Below are positions 1-8,477 of a stretch of 53,561 nucleotides of DNA, piece by piece. The stretch is from NCBI GenBank assembly GCA_025361705.1, contig JANYJW010000027.1:1-53561 (forward strand), given 5' to 3'. The notes under the pieces were generated by a model, which saw only the letters and a program-made list of their open reading frames with translations, had not been told where the DNA came from and did not search any database. The first letter of the stretch is position 1. Every line of letters begins with the position of its first letter. This stretch comes from Gemmatimonas sp. (GTDB taxonomy: Bacteria > Gemmatimonadota > Gemmatimonadetes > Gemmatimonadales > Gemmatimonadaceae). Made by a program: the position numbers and the translations under genes.

Positions 1-627
1 GCCCGTGCCTGTTGCGGTCAGTTCAGCGGTCCTGATGCTCTTCGTCGTGAACGGCGGATGCTCCGCGAGACGGCCGGTGCCGGTGGCCGTCAGTTCCGCC
101 GTTCGCGCGGTCTTGGCTACAAACGGAACCCGCTCGGTCAGATGGCCGACGCCCGAGGCGGTGAGATCGAGGGTGCGGATGCTCAGGGGATAGATGCGTG
201 CGGCAGGAGCAGGTGGCGTTGCGCCTGCAGCAACCCCGACCACCGCCCTCGTCAGCGGCACCGCGCTTGCCGTGGCGGAAGCGGGCGCGATGCCGTTGCA
301 CTGCGTCAGTTCACCCGCCGTAAACGCACGGTTCGCTACCGTCAGCACGGTGATCACGCCGACTTCGCGCGCGAGCCCCTTGCACGCGACGATCGCACTG
401 GCGATGGCCGACGGCATGTTAGCCGTGCTACACCCCGATCCGAGGCAGTTCCACGAGACGTTGTTGGCGGTGATCGCCCCCTGCCGTCGCGCGGGGCTTT
501 GTGTGGTGGCCGCAGCAGGGGCTGCCTGCGCAACGACGGGCCTTGGCGCGCCGACCGCGAGCGCGGCCGCGAATGCCGCCAGTGCCACGGCAAGTTCGAA
601 CGACCCGCTTTCGCGGGCTCCGGCCAT
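1..627 (-). CDS. Secreted 24-residue-repeat protein, C-terminus cut by window edge
   Basis: An open minus-strand frame runs from ATG at 627 to base 1 without a stop, so 209 codons are seen and the C-terminus is missing. The N-terminus has a hydrophobic alanine-rich segment (about residues 12-30) ending in VVAQA, a plausible signal peptide. A small domain with two closely spaced cysteines (CLGSGC, about residues 57-62) and a later ACK and QCNG follows. From about residue 150 there is a tandem repeat of period 24 with consensus RT-x-(E/D)LTA(T/S)G-x-G-x-L-x-E-x-x-PF; two full units and the start of a third are visible. An in-frame GTG at 639, preceded by GGGGA, is an alternative start. I do not recognise the family; an envelope or extracellular role is inferred from the signal peptide only. 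Confidence 0.7.
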   Translation of the reverse strand, partial: MAGARESGSFELAVALAAFAAALAVGAPRPVVAQAAPAAATTQSPARRQGAITANNVSWNCLGSGCSTANMPSAIASAIVACKGLAREVGVITVLTVANRAFTAGELTQCNGIAPASATASAVPLTRAVVGVAAGATPPAPAARIYPLSIRTLDLTASGVGHLTERVPFVAKTARTAELTATGTGRLAEHPPFTTKSIRTAELTATGTG

Positions 628-639
628 TCGACCAATCAC

Positions 640-892
640 GGAGTCCCCGGATACTGGTTGGCGTGCCGATGGACCATCACTACCGGCCGAAGCTGAGACT
701 CGGCGCGGGCCTCGGCAAGCATTGGAATACCTCGTATGCACAAGATTCCCAGCCAGTCCGACTGGGGCCGCTCCAAAGTGCGCCGCCCATCAATCGACGT
801 GATCGTCGATGGCGCACTCCATGCACCAGTCCGCAGGGACGATGCCGGACTTGGCAAACACCCGGCGGCGGGACGCCTTGCCAGACGATCGA
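640..892. other. Intergenic region, no gene seen
   Basis: This stretch separates the tmRNA terminator from the start of the secreted repeat protein and must hold that gene's promoter. I see no convincing -35/-10 pair and no coding frame with protein-like composition. A 13-base perfect palindrome (CCAGTC-C-GACTGG, 753-765) is present and could be an operator, but nothing else supports that. Confidence 0.4.
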
Positions 893-897
893 AAACG

Positions 898-930
898 AAA
901 CAGCGGCGCCCCGTCGGGACGCCGCTGTTT
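898..930 (-). terminator. Intrinsic terminator of tmRNA
   Basis: On the minus strand a GC-rich hairpin with arms AAACAGCGGCG and CGCCGCTGTTT surrounds a short loop and is followed by TTTCGTTTTCG. It lies about 20 bases past the 3' end of the tmRNA, where an intrinsic terminator is expected. Confidence 0.8.
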
Positions 931-950
931 CATCGTCGACTGCAAACGAA

Positions 951-1310
951 TGGAGGCGGAGGGAGTCGAACCCTCGTCTTGCACAGGATCATCCACAGCG
1001 TCTACGTGCGTAGCTCACCGATTGATGTTTCCGGCGGCTGGGTGGTGAGCGCCCGACCGACAGATGAGCCCTCTAGAGTTTCGCGCTGCCGCCGAAGGCG
1101 TACGGCCGCGCTATCCCGGATTTGCGATACCAGGCAGGCCGCCCCAGGAGGGCTGCCCACCAGGCACTTCTGGTGTAAAGCCTAAGCCTTACGCAGCAAG
1201 AGCGAAGTTGTTGTTCGCAGATAACGTTTCCCAAGCGGTTTTACGAGGAGCCCGAGAACCTCGGCACGCAGCCACGAAGCCACCTACACAATCGAAACCA
1301 GGTCGCCCCC
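951..1310 (-). ncRNA. ssrA: Transfer-messenger RNA (tmRNA)
   Basis: The 5' end GGGGGCG pairs with CGCCTCC at the 3' end to form the 7-bp acceptor stem (one G-U pair), followed by discriminator A at 951. The T-arm GGGTTCGACTCCC is intact. An internal reading frame at 1218-1189 encodes ANNNFALAA followed by TAA, the expected degradation tag with its C-terminal ALAA. Together with the alanine added by the tRNA-like part, the tag would be A-ANNNFALAA. The CCA is not encoded. The RNA rescues stalled ribosomes with SmpB. It is a one-piece tmRNA of about 360 nt. A TATATT box lies about 15 nt before the mature 5' end, and a terminator follows at 930-898. Confidence 0.97.
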
Positions 1311-1344
1311 TGATCTACAGTGTGTAATATAGCGAGTCGTACGA

Positions 1345-1455
1345 CGATTGAGGACATGGAATCCGGATCACGCTACAGGACAACGACTTAGGATCGCGAT
1401 TCGCGACCGGGAATCGGAGTCCTCAAGCGAGATCCGGATTCCCTGTCCTCAATCG
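1345..1455. repeat. Long imperfect palindrome directly after stop codon (GATC-word family)
   Basis: Arms 1345-1381 and 1419-1455 are inverted copies matching at about 33 of 37 positions, sharing words such as CGATTGAGGACA and GGAATCCGGATC. The 37-base interior holds a further TCGCGA-T-TCGCGA symmetry (1394-1406). The right arm ends at 1455 and the stop codon of the diguanylate cyclase gene occupies 1456-1458, so the element starts at the very next base. It separates that operon from the tmRNA promoter. It may act as a terminator or 3'-end stabiliser, but there is no T-run. Related word use is seen at 26379-26513 and 53515-53561. Confidence 0.8.
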
Positions 1456-3057
1456 CTACGATACCACCCTGTTTCGCCCACCATGCTTGGCCTCATACAG
1501 CCGCTCGTCCGCACGTTTGAACACCTGACCCTTGGCGTCGCTCCCGGCGCTGTATGTCGCCACGCCGATGCTCACCGTCACGCGGATGCTCGCACCGGCG
1601 TGCGACACGACCATCGCCTCGGTACGCTGGCGCAGGCGCTCTGCCAGTTCCACCGCGCCCTCCAGCGACGTCTGCGGCAGAATCAGCGCCAGTTCCTCCC
1701 CACCCAACCTCGCGCAGACGTCCACCGTGCGCACGCCGTCCCGCAGCACCGCCGACACCCGCTGCAGCACCGCGTCGCCGGCGTCGTGCCCAAAGGTGTC
1801 GTTCACCTTCTTGAAGAAGTCGATATCGCAGATCACCAGCGCGCACGATCCGCCAAACCGGTCGGTCTCGGCCAGCACGCGCTCGAGTTGCTCGTCAAAG
1901 TGACGCCGGTTCCAGAGCCCGGTCAGCGCGTCGGTGCGCGACCGGCGGCTCGTCTCCGCCAGTTCCCACACCACCTCGAGCGCATTGACGGCAAGGGTGC
2001 CGAGCAGCGTCCCGTTGCGCACTTCCAGCGTGCGCAGCGCGCCCGTGCGATGCGCCCCGATCACCAGCGCCCCGATGGCCACGCCGCTCCGCAGCAGCGG
2101 GAGCAGCGCGAGCGATCCCGCCGTCAGCCCTTCGTCGTCGCGCAGGACGCCTCCGCGCTCTTTCAGAAAACGCGCGTCCTCCCAGAACGAGGTGCTCGCC
2201 TCCAGGCAGGCCACGCCCGCCATGGAGGTCGTCGCCACCGCGCCGCCGGCAAGCGACGCGGGCGTCCCTTCGGTGGCCGCCGTCACCGTGCCGCTGCGCG
2301 CGGTCGCGTCCCAGCGCACGAGTGACGCAAAATCGGCGCCCGTCACCAGGAGCGCGTACCGGCAGATCTCACCCTCGAGCTTATCGGGCTCGTGCGTCTT
2401 CTGCAGGTCGCGGGTAATGCGCAGCAGCGCCCGCATGTACTTGCTCTGACGGGCCACCACGTTGCGCGTGGAGACGACGCTCACCAGCCGCGCCACCTGC
2501 GACGCATGCCGAGGCAGCCAGTCGCGCAGCGCGTCGCGCCCTGTGGTGAATCGCTCGTCGGCCGCGAGGACGATCGCCCCCGCCGCTTCGCCGGACGCGA
2601 ACTTCACAGGACAGATGGCGATGCGCGGCTCTCCATCGCGACGCTCGAAGCCCACCATCTGCTCCGCGGCCGACCACGCCACCAGCGAGCGCTCCACCGC
2701 GTTGCCCCACGTTGCGCCGACCGGGGGCGTTCCATCGGCGGAACACGCCACGATGTCCAGCACCGGATCGTCCGCACTGCTCGACCGCCAGACTGTCACC
2801 TCGCGCGCCCCGTGCTGCCGAGCCACATCGACGAGAAATGGCCGCAGCTCGTCCTTCAGTACCAGCGCGTCCAACTCGACCATGGCCGCGTCGTCGTCAC
2901 CGCGCAGCACCTCCTCGGCCGTGCGGCCCGGACGCTCAAGCGCCGGCAACGCAGCAACCGCAGCCGCGTCGGACCGTCGCCGACGCCTCGCAATCCACAG
3001 TCCGCCGACCAGGCCGGCGGCGCATCCCGATACGAAGAGCGCAATCGCGGCGCCCAC
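1456..3057 (-). CDS. Membrane-anchored GAF-GGDEF diguanylate cyclase
   Basis: This 533-residue protein likely makes cyclic di-GMP from two GTP. One N-terminal membrane segment (about residues 4-24) is followed by RRRRR. Two GAF-like regions come next (about 55-195 and 215-350). The GGDEF domain (about 370-533) begins with TDALTGLWNRRHF. The active-site motif reads GGEEL (452-456) rather than GGDEF/GGEEF. An allosteric I-site RTVD (443-446) sits exactly five residues upstream, so product inhibition is expected. The start is GTG at 3057, overlapping by three bases the region next to the larB stop (3061). It is the last gene of the dus-larB operon. The signal sensed by the GAF domains cannot be told. 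Confidence 0.9.
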   Translation of the reverse strand: MGAAIALFVSGCAAGLVGGLWIARRRRRSDAAAVAALPALERPGRTAEEVLRGDDDAAMVELDALVLKDELRPFLVDVARQHGAREVTVWRSSSADDPVLDIVACSADGTPPVGATWGNAVERSLVAWSAAEQMVGFERRDGEPRIAICPVKFASGEAAGAIVLAADERFTTGRDALRDWLPRHASQVARLVSVVSTRNVVARQSKYMRALLRITRDLQKTHEPDKLEGEICRYALLVTGADFASLVRWDATARSGTVTAATEGTPASLAGGAVATTSMAGVACLEASTSFWEDARFLKERGGVLRDDEGLTAGSLALLPLLRSGVAIGALVIGAHRTGALRTLEVRNGTLLGTLAVNALEVVWELAETSRRSRTDALTGLWNRRHFDEQLERVLAETDRFGGSCALVICDIDFFKKVNDTFGHDAGDAVLQRVSAVLRDGVRTVDVCARLGGEELALILPQTSLEGAVELAERLRQRTEAMVVSHAGASIRVTVSIGVATYSAGSDAKGQVFKRADERLYEAKHGGRNRVVS

Positions 3058-3060
3058 CTG

Positions 3061-3813
3061 CTATGCGCTCAGCTCGAGAATGCGGGCGGCGGCCACCGCC
3101 GCACCAAACCCGTTGTCGATGTTGCACACCACCACGCCCGCCGCGCACGAGTTGAGCATCGTCAGCAGCGCCGACAGGCCGCGGAAGCTCGCTCCGTACC
3201 CGACACTCGTGGGCACCGCGATGACGGGCACGCGCACCATGCCGCCAACCACCGACGGCAGCGCGCCATCCATGCCGGCCACCACCACCACCACCCGTGC
3301 CGCGCGCAGCGTCTCCTGTTGCGCCAGCACGCGGTGGATGCCCGCCACCCCAACGTCCGCCACGCGGCGCGCACCATGCCCGAACGCGCGCAGCGTCTCA
3401 ATGCACTCCTGCGCCACCGGCAGGTCGCCGGTGCCGGCCGTGACCACCAGCGCGCCCGATGCTGCTGGCGCTGGTGCCCCGGCACGACGCAGCAACACCG
3501 TCCGGCCAAGGGCGTCCACCTCAGCCTCCGCGTACACTGCCGCAAGGGCGGCGCGCAGCGTCTCGTCGGCGCGCGTTACGAGAAAACCATCGCCATGTGC
3601 CGAAAGCCGCGCGCAAATCTGCAGCGCCTGCTCGGGCGTCTTCCCCTCCCCGAACACCACCTCGGGGTAGCCTTGCCGCAGCGCGCGATGATGATCGATC
3701 TGGGCAAACGACAGGTCTTCCACCGGCGCCGTGTCGAGCTGCGCCAGCGCGTCGTCCACGCTGCGCCGGCCGGCGGCGACGTCGGCGAGCAGCGCGCGCA
3801 CGCGGTCGCGCAT
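3061..3813 (-). CDS. larB: LarB-type (N)CAIR mutase-like protein, nickel pincer cofactor biosynthesis
   Basis: A 250-residue protein whose C-terminal half is a PurE-like fold: VVTAGTGDLPVAQE, then VVAGMDGALPSVVGG, then PTSVGYGASFRG and CNIDNGFGAA. In Lactobacillus, LarB carboxylates and hydrolyses nicotinic acid adenine dinucleotide, the first step to the nickel pincer nucleotide cofactor. The start was placed at ATG 3813 because it overlaps the dus stop as TGATG; a longer upstream frame is only antisense-like sequence inside dus. No larC or larE lies nearby, so cofactor synthesis would depend on genes elsewhere. A simple purine-pathway PurE is unlikely because PurE is about 160 residues and lacks this N-terminal region. 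Confidence 0.85.
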   Translation of the reverse strand: MRDRVRALLADVAAGRRSVDDALAQLDTAPVEDLSFAQIDHHRALRQGYPEVVFGEGKTPEQALQICARLSAHGDGFLVTRADETLRAALAAVYAEAEVDALGRTVLLRRAGAPAPAASGALVVTAGTGDLPVAQECIETLRAFGHGARRVADVGVAGIHRVLAQQETLRAARVVVVVAGMDGALPSVVGGMVRVPVIAVPTSVGYGASFRGLSALLTMLNSCAAGVVVCNIDNGFGAAVAAARILELSA

Positions 3814-4853
3814 CACGCGGCCGGCTCCACCGCCGTATCCGCAGCGCCGTGCGTGGCGTCTACCGTGCCTTCGTGCCGCCAACCGCCCTCGAGGTACTCG
3901 CGAAAGATCCCCTCGACTTCGCCAAACGAGTTCACGGCGTGCAGTCGTCGGCGCAGCGCCGCCGAGTTGGCGAGCCCGCGGACGTACCAACCGAGGTGCT
4001 TGCGGAACTCGAGCGCCGCGCCCGTGGGATCGTGCTCGTACTCCTGGACCATGCGTGCGTGTTCCAGCGCAGCCTCAAATCGCTCGGCGACCGTAGGCGT
4101 GGCCGGCATCGGCGTGCCGTCGAGCAGCGCGCGCGCCTCGCGAAATATCCACGGCTGTCCAAACGCCCCGCGCCCGATCATCACGCCCGCGCAGTGCGTC
4201 TGCTGCCACATGCGATACGCATCGGCCGCCATCTTGATGTCGCCGTTGCCGAGCACCGGGATCTCCAGCGCCTCCACCACGCGGGCGATCTCGTCCCAGT
4301 TGGCCGACCCCGAATACATCTGCGTGCGCGACCGCGCGTGCAGGGCGAGCATCCGGGCCCCGGCGTCCTGGCATCGCAGGGCGATGCCGACGGGGTCGCG
4401 CGTGTCCTCGCTCCAGCCGCTGCGAATCTTCACCGTCACCGGCAGGTGCGTCGCCGCCGCCACCGCACGAATGATCGCCTGCACGAGGTCGAGGTCCTTG
4501 AGGCACCCCGACCCGCCATTGCGCCGCACCACCTTCTTCACCGGACAGCCGAAGTTGATGTCGATGTAGTCGGGCGCGAAGACCTCGGTCACCAGCCGGG
4601 CCGCGTCACCCATCGCTGCGGGCTCGGCCCCAAAGATCTGCACGCCAATGGGACGTTCGTCCGGTCCAAACCGCAGCTTGCCCAGCGTCGCCTCGTTCTC
4701 CCGGCGGATCCCTTCCGCCGACAGGAATTCGGTAACGACCACGTCTGCGCCAAAGCGGCGGCAGAGCCGCCGGAATGGCGATTCCGACACGCCAGCCATC
4801 GGCGCCAGGAAGACAGGGACGTCCGAGAATACCTGAAAGGGAAAACGGGGCAT
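3813..4853 (-). CDS. dusB: tRNA-dihydrouridine synthase (DusB-like)
   Basis: A 346-residue FMN-dependent TIM-barrel enzyme that reduces uridine to dihydrouridine in tRNA. Visible family motifs are FLAPMAGVSESPFRRL at about 15-30, VQIFGAEP at 71-78, and INFGCPVKKV at about 99-108, whose Cys103 is the expected catalytic acid. NGDI and MIGRGAFGQPWIF follow in the FMN-binding C-terminal part of the barrel. The size is normal for the family. It starts a three-gene operon (dus, larB, diguanylate cyclase) and is divergent from the EIIA gene at 4966. Which uridine is modified cannot be decided from the sequence alone. Confidence 0.93.
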   Translation of the reverse strand: MPRFPFQVFSDVPVFLAPMAGVSESPFRRLCRRFGADVVVTEFLSAEGIRRENEATLGKLRFGPDERPIGVQIFGAEPAAMGDAARLVTEVFAPDYIDINFGCPVKKVVRRNGGSGCLKDLDLVQAIIRAVAAATHLPVTVKIRSGWSEDTRDPVGIALRCQDAGARMLALHARSRTQMYSGSANWDEIARVVEALEIPVLGNGDIKMAADAYRMWQQTHCAGVMIGRGAFGQPWIFREARALLDGTPMPATPTVAERFEAALEHARMVQEYEHDPTGAALEFRKHLGWYVRGLANSAALRRRLHAVNSFGEVEGIFREYLEGGWRHEGTVDATHGAADTAVEPAA

Positions 4854-4897
4854 CTGGTCAACCTAATTGGAAGGCCAAGTCCGTGCAATGACACGAT

Positions 4898-4926
4898 TTG
4901 ACTTCACTTGTGCTGAGGGCTAACTT
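4898..4926 (+). promoter_or_regulatory. Sigma70-like promoter of the EIIA gene
   Basis: TTGACT (4898-4903) and TAACTT (4921-4926) are separated by exactly 17 bases, upstream of the EIIA start at 4966. An AGGGG at about 9 bases before the ATG could serve as ribosome binding site. The pair stands out in an AT-richer gap between divergent genes. Confidence 0.7.
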
Positions 4927-4965
4927 TGGCGTTCGACTAATAAAATCAATGTCTCAGGGGCCTGT

Positions 4966-5418
4966 ATGGAACTGCGTGAATTCTTTGCCGAAGATGCCGT
5001 TCAGCTCGAACTTGGCGGCACCACCAAGGACGACATCCTCAAGGAACTGATCGGCCTGCTCGGGCTTGATGAAAAGAACGAGCAGATGCTGTTCAAGATG
5101 CTCAAGCGCCGCGAGAACCTCGGCTCCACGGGCATCGGGCGTGGCATCGCCATTCCCCACTGCCGATCGCTGGTGGTCAGCAAGCTTCGCGTGGCGTTTG
5201 GCCGCAAGAAGGCGGGCATCGACTTCAAGGCCATGGACGGCCAGCCGGTGCACTTCTTCTTCCTCATCGTCGCGCCGCCGCTCGAGGTCTCCAACCAGTA
5301 TCTCCCCGTGCTGGGCAAGATCGCCCAGTTCTCCAAGGAGCCCGACCTGCCGGATCGCCTGCTTGCACTCACCGAGCCCGCGCAGTTCATGCAGCTGCTC
5401 GAAGAAAAGAAGATCTAG
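4966..5418 (+). CDS. ptsN: PTS EIIA type-2 / PtsN-like protein
   Basis: A 150-residue PTS EIIA domain of the fructose/mannitol (type 2) fold. The phosphorylatable histidine is His65 in GIAIPHCRS. The upstream RENLGSTGIGRG stretch matches the loop preceding it. FLIVAPP is the conserved strand of the family. There is no EIIB, EIIC or HPr gene nearby, so a regulatory (nitrogen-type) role is more likely than sugar uptake; this is inferred. It is the only clear plus-strand gene in the first 40 kb and has its own promoter. It ends at a hairpin shared with the converging MATE gene. Confidence 0.88.
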   Translation: MELREFFAEDAVQLELGGTTKDDILKELIGLLGLDEKNEQMLFKMLKRRENLGSTGIGRGIAIPHCRSLVVSKLRVAFGRKKAGIDFKAMDGQPVHFFFLIVAPPLEVSNQYLPVLGKIAQFSKEPDLPDRLLALTEPAQFMQLLEEKKI

Positions 5419-5437
5419 GGTCGGCCGACATGGCCCG

Positions 5438-5470
5438 ACGGGCGGGGCGCCATCGCGCTCCGCCCGTTCT
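5438..5470. terminator. Bidirectional terminator between convergent EIIA and MATE genes
   Basis: ACGGGCGG (5438-5445) pairs with CCGCCCGT (5460-5467) around a GC-rich loop, with TTCTTG following on the plus strand. It fills the 55-base gap between two converging genes, so it can serve both. Confidence 0.7.
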
Positions 5471-5472
5471 TG

Positions 5473-6861
5473 TCAGCTGCCGTCTGCCGGATGCTCCACC
5501 ATGACGCGTTCGATGTCGAGCCGCAGGCGGCGCTGCACCCGCCACGTCTGCAGGATGGCGGCGACGATAAGCCCAGTTGTCAGCCCCCACCAGATGCCCA
5601 CGCCGCCCAGCGGTGTGCGGAAGCCAAGCACCGCCGACAGCGGCACGCCGATGGCCCAAAACCCGACCAGATAGATGAGCATCGGCACCTTGGTGTCGCC
5701 CGTGCCGCGCGCCAGGCCGCTCGCCACCGCCTGCGTGCCGTCGAACACCTGAAACACGCCGGCCACGACGATCAGCGATGCCGCCACGGCGACCACCGCC
5801 GGGTCCTGCGTAAACCAGCGCGCGATGGCCGCGGGCACTGCCACCATCACCAGTCCACTGCACGCCATGAAGCCGACGCCGAGCACCCACGCCCCCGCCG
5901 CGTGGCGCCGCGCCGCCGCCATGTCGCGGCGTCCCACCGCCTGACCCACGAGCGCCGCGGCCGCCGCCGAGAACCCCACGGGAACCATGAACGTGAGCGA
6001 CGCCAGGCTCAGCGTCACCTCGTGCCCGGCCAGCGGCACGGTGCCAAGCCAGCCGAACATCAGCGTCGCCATGGCAAACGCGCCCGCCTCGAAGAACCAC
6101 TGCAGGCCGATGGGCATCCCCAGCGCGACCGTGCGCCACAACGGGCCGATGGCGAACGCGGCCCGCCACGACCCGGTGAGGTGGGGCCGCAGCGCGGGCC
6201 AGCCCGCGACGAGCAGCGTGGCGCACATCACCCACCGGGCCAGCGCCGTGGACCACGCCGAGCCGGCCACGCCCATCGCCGGCGCGCCGAAGTGGCCGAA
6301 GATCAGCATCCAATTGGCGAGCAGGTTCACCGCATTGCCCACCGCCATCGCCAGCAGCACGGGCCGCACGCTCAGCATCGCCTGCAGCGACTGCCGCAGC
6401 ACAATGAACGTGAAGAACGGCGGGAGCCCCACGATACTGATCTGCACGAAGTCGCGCGCCAGCGGCACGATGGCCGGTGGTTGACGCAGCAGACTGAACG
6501 CGATGCCGCTGACCCCATACGCCGCGCCGACGCCAACACTCACCACGAGCGCCAGCACGACGCCGCGCTGCATGCCGCGGCGCACGCCGCCCGTGTCGCC
6601 CGCGCCCACGGCCTGCGCCACAATGGGGTCGAGCGCCATCAACATCCCCATGCCGAAAATGGCGATGTTGAAGAAATAGAAATTACCGAGCGCCACGCCG
6701 CCCAGCGCTTCAGCCGACACGCGCCCCACCATCAGCACGTCGACGAATCCCATCAGCTGCAGCCCCACCTGCACCACCACGACCGGTGCGGCCAGCGCGA
6801 GCATCTCGCGCAACTCGATGCGCGTCGGCCAGGCGAGGCCGCGCGCGGACGAGGGACTCAC
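5473..6861 (-). CDS. MATE family multidrug/Na+ efflux transporter
   Basis: A 462-residue polytopic membrane protein with about 12 hydrophobic segments in two similar halves, typical of MATE exporters that use Na+ or H+ gradients to expel cationic compounds. Family features include an N-terminal [13 protein letters not shown] segment, [19 protein letters not shown], and in the second half [15 protein letters not shown], matching the equivalent [15 protein letters not shown] of the first half. The start is taken as GTG at 6861, overlapping the guaA stop (GTGA). This gives a normal length; longer upstream frames are antisense to guaA. It is probably the last gene of the accD-to-guaA string. The substrate cannot be inferred. 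Confidence 0.88.
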   Translation of the reverse strand: MSPSSARGLAWPTRIELREMLALAAPVVVVQVGLQLMGFVDVLMVGRVSAEALGGVALGNFYFFNIAIFGMGMLMALDPIVAQAVGAGDTGGVRRGMQRGVVLALVVSVGVGAAYGVSGIAFSLLRQPPAIVPLARDFVQISIVGLPPFFTFIVLRQSLQAMLSVRPVLLAMAVGNAVNLLANWMLIFGHFGAPAMGVAGSAWSTALARWVMCATLLVAGWPALRPHLTGSWRAAFAIGPLWRTVALGMPIGLQWFFEAGAFAMATLMFGWLGTVPLAGHEVTLSLASLTFMVPVGFSAAAAALVGQAVGRRDMAAARRHAAGAWVLGVGFMACSGLVMVAVPAAIARWFTQDPAVVAVAASLIVVAGVFQVFDGTQAVASGLARGTGDTKVPMLIYLVGFWAIGVPLSAVLGFRTPLGGVGIWWGLTTGLIVAAILQTWRVQRRLRLDIERVMVEHPADGS

Positions 6862-8396
6862 TCCCACTCGATGGTCGCGGGCGGCTTGGAGCTGACGTCG
6901 TAGACGACGCGGTTCACGCCCTTGACCTCGTTGATGATGCGGCTCGACATTCGTCCAAGTACGTCGGGCGGAAACGCGAACCAGTCGGCCGTCATGCCGT
7001 CGGTGCTCGTCACCGCGCGCAGCGCCACCACGTGCTCGTAGGTGCGCCCGTCGCCCATCACGCCCACCGAGCGAATGGGGAGGAACACCGCGAACGCCTG
7101 CCAGATGGTGGCGTACAAGCCCGCCGCCCGAATTTCCTCGAGATAAATCGCGTCGGCCTGGCGCAACGTGTCGAGCGTTGGGCGGTCCACCGCGCCGATC
7201 ACGCGAATCGCAAGCCCCGGCCCGGGGAACGGATGCCGTCCCACCATTTCCTCGGGAAGCCCGAGTTCGCGCCCGACATTGCGCACTTCGTCCTTGAACA
7301 GTTCCCGCAACGGCTCGATGAGCGTGAACGTCATGTCGGGCTTGAGCCCGCCCACGTTGTGGTGCGTCTTGATGGTCGCGCTGGGCCCGCCCTTGGCGCT
7401 CACCGACTCGATGACGTCGGGATACAGCGTGCCCTGCACGAGAAATGCCGCCCCCTGCCCCGCCGCCGCGGCCGCGTCCTCGAACACGTCGATGAACGTG
7501 TGCCCGATGATCTTCCGCTTCTGCTCCGGCTCGTCGACACCCGCCAGCGCGTCGAGAAAGCGATCCTCGGCGCGCACGGTCACCAGCTTCATGCCGAGGT
7601 GCTGGCCCATCAGGCGTTCCACCTGCTCGCGCTCGTGCAGGCGCAGCATCCCCGTGTCGACAAAGATGCAGGTCAGCTGGTCGCCGATCGCGCGGTGCAC
7701 CAGCGCCGCCGCCACGGAGGAATCCACGCCGCCCGACAGCCCGCAAATGACGTGCTTGTCCCCGACGAGGGCCCGGATCTTGGCAACCTCGATGTCGATG
7801 AAGTGTCCGGGGGTCCAGTCGGGGGCGCAATGGCAGATGCCGAACACGAAGTTCTGGATGATCTCCGCGCCACGCACGGTATGCGCCACCTCCGAGTGGA
7901 ACTGCACGGCGTGCACCGGCTTGGTGGCGTGCCGGAACCCGGCAATCACCCGATCGCTCCGCGCCGTCACCACGTAACCCGGCGGCGCGGTCTCCACGTG
8001 GTCGCCGTGACTCATCCACACCGACGTCTTCTCGCCGTCGGCAAAGCCCGCGAACATCCCGGCCGACTCCACCACCTGCACCTCGGCGCGCCCGTATTCG
8101 CGGCCGCCGCCACCCACCACCTCGCCGCCCTCGGCGTGCGCAATCCACTGCATCCCGTAGCAGACGCCGAGCAGCGGCGCGAGGTCGAGAATGCCCATGT
8201 CGAACGCGGGCGCCCCGTCATCGGTGACCGAACTCGGCCCGCCTGACAGGATGATACCCGCCGGATTCCACGCGCGGATCCACGCGAGCGACCGCGTGGG
8301 CGGATGGATTTCGCAGAACACGTGCGCCTCGCGCACGCGCCGCGCGATGAGCTGCGTGAACTGCGACCCGCAATCAAGAATCAGAATTCGCGACAC
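6858..8396 (-). CDS. guaA: GMP synthase (glutamine-hydrolysing)
   Basis: This two-domain enzyme converts XMP to GMP. The glutaminase part has the nucleophile Cys in GVCYGMQ and the His-Glu pair in VQFHSEV. The ATP pyrophosphatase part has the P-loop SGGVDSSV. The C-terminal dimerisation domain ends in the typical [11 protein letters not shown]. Length is about 512 residues, as usual. The start is uncertain: GTG at 8396 or GTG at 8402, neither with a good ribosome binding site. An in-frame ATG at 8450 would add residues translated from the low-complexity pyrimidine-word stretch, which looks non-coding. The stop overlaps the start of the MATE gene. Confidence 0.96.
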   Translation of the reverse strand: MSRILILDCGSQFTQLIARRVREAHVFCEIHPPTRSLAWIRAWNPAGIILSGGPSSVTDDGAPAFDMGILDLAPLLGVCYGMQWIAHAEGGEVVGGGGREYGRAEVQVVESAGMFAGFADGEKTSVWMSHGDHVETAPPGYVVTARSDRVIAGFRHATKPVHAVQFHSEVAHTVRGAEIIQNFVFGICHCAPDWTPGHFIDIEVAKIRALVGDKHVICGLSGGVDSSVAAALVHRAIGDQLTCIFVDTGMLRLHEREQVERLMGQHLGMKLVTVRAEDRFLDALAGVDEPEQKRKIIGHTFIDVFEDAAAAAGQGAAFLVQGTLYPDVIESVSAKGGPSATIKTHHNVGGLKPDMTFTLIEPLRELFKDEVRNVGRELGLPEEMVGRHPFPGPGLAIRVIGAVDRPTLDTLRQADAIYLEEIRAAGLYATIWQAFAVFLPIRSVGVMGDGRTYEHVVALRAVTSTDGMTADWFAFPPDVLGRMSSRIINEVKGVNRVVYDVSSKPPATIEWE

Positions 8397-8410
8397 GAGC
8401 ACCCGGGATT

Positions 8411-8441
8411 GTTGTCCGTTGTCCGCCCTCTGCCCTCCGCC
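8411..8441. repeat. Short degenerate tandem words between two genes
   Basis: The plus strand reads GTTGTCCGTTGTCCGCC and then CTCTGCCCTCCGCC, a chain of near-repeats of 5 to 8 bases. It lies in the gap between the phosphodiesterase stop and the guaA start. Similar word-like composition occurs at 21059-21148. It is not a palindrome here. Function unknown. Confidence 0.4.
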
Positions 8442-8477
8442 TGCTGCCATCAGCCACCAGTAGCCGTCACGCCAATC

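Noticed and set aside
636..857. 73-codon minus-strand frame next to the first gene
   Set aside because: No homology that I recognise, no ribosome binding site, and it lies in the probable promoter region.
1345..1455. The palindrome as a transposon end or integron site
   Set aside because: No transposase, no target duplication and no integrase nearby; the element sits exactly between genes.
3061..3813. Naming this gene purE
   Set aside because: The protein is longer than PurE, has the LarB N-terminal region, and there are no purine genes next to it.
2392..4569. A 725-codon open frame on the plus strand across the diguanylate cyclase, larB and dus genes
   Set aside because: It is antisense to three well-recognised genes, is very rich in Arg, His and Pro, and has no family motif. 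High GC makes such frames common.
5470..6903. A 477-codon plus-strand frame opposite the MATE gene
   Set aside because: Arg/His/Gln-rich, no domain, fully antisense to a clear transporter.
6862..8148. N-terminal extension of the MATE frame
   Set aside because: The frame stays open upstream, but the residues are a shadow of guaA and lack hydrophobic segments. The GTG at 6861 gives the family length.
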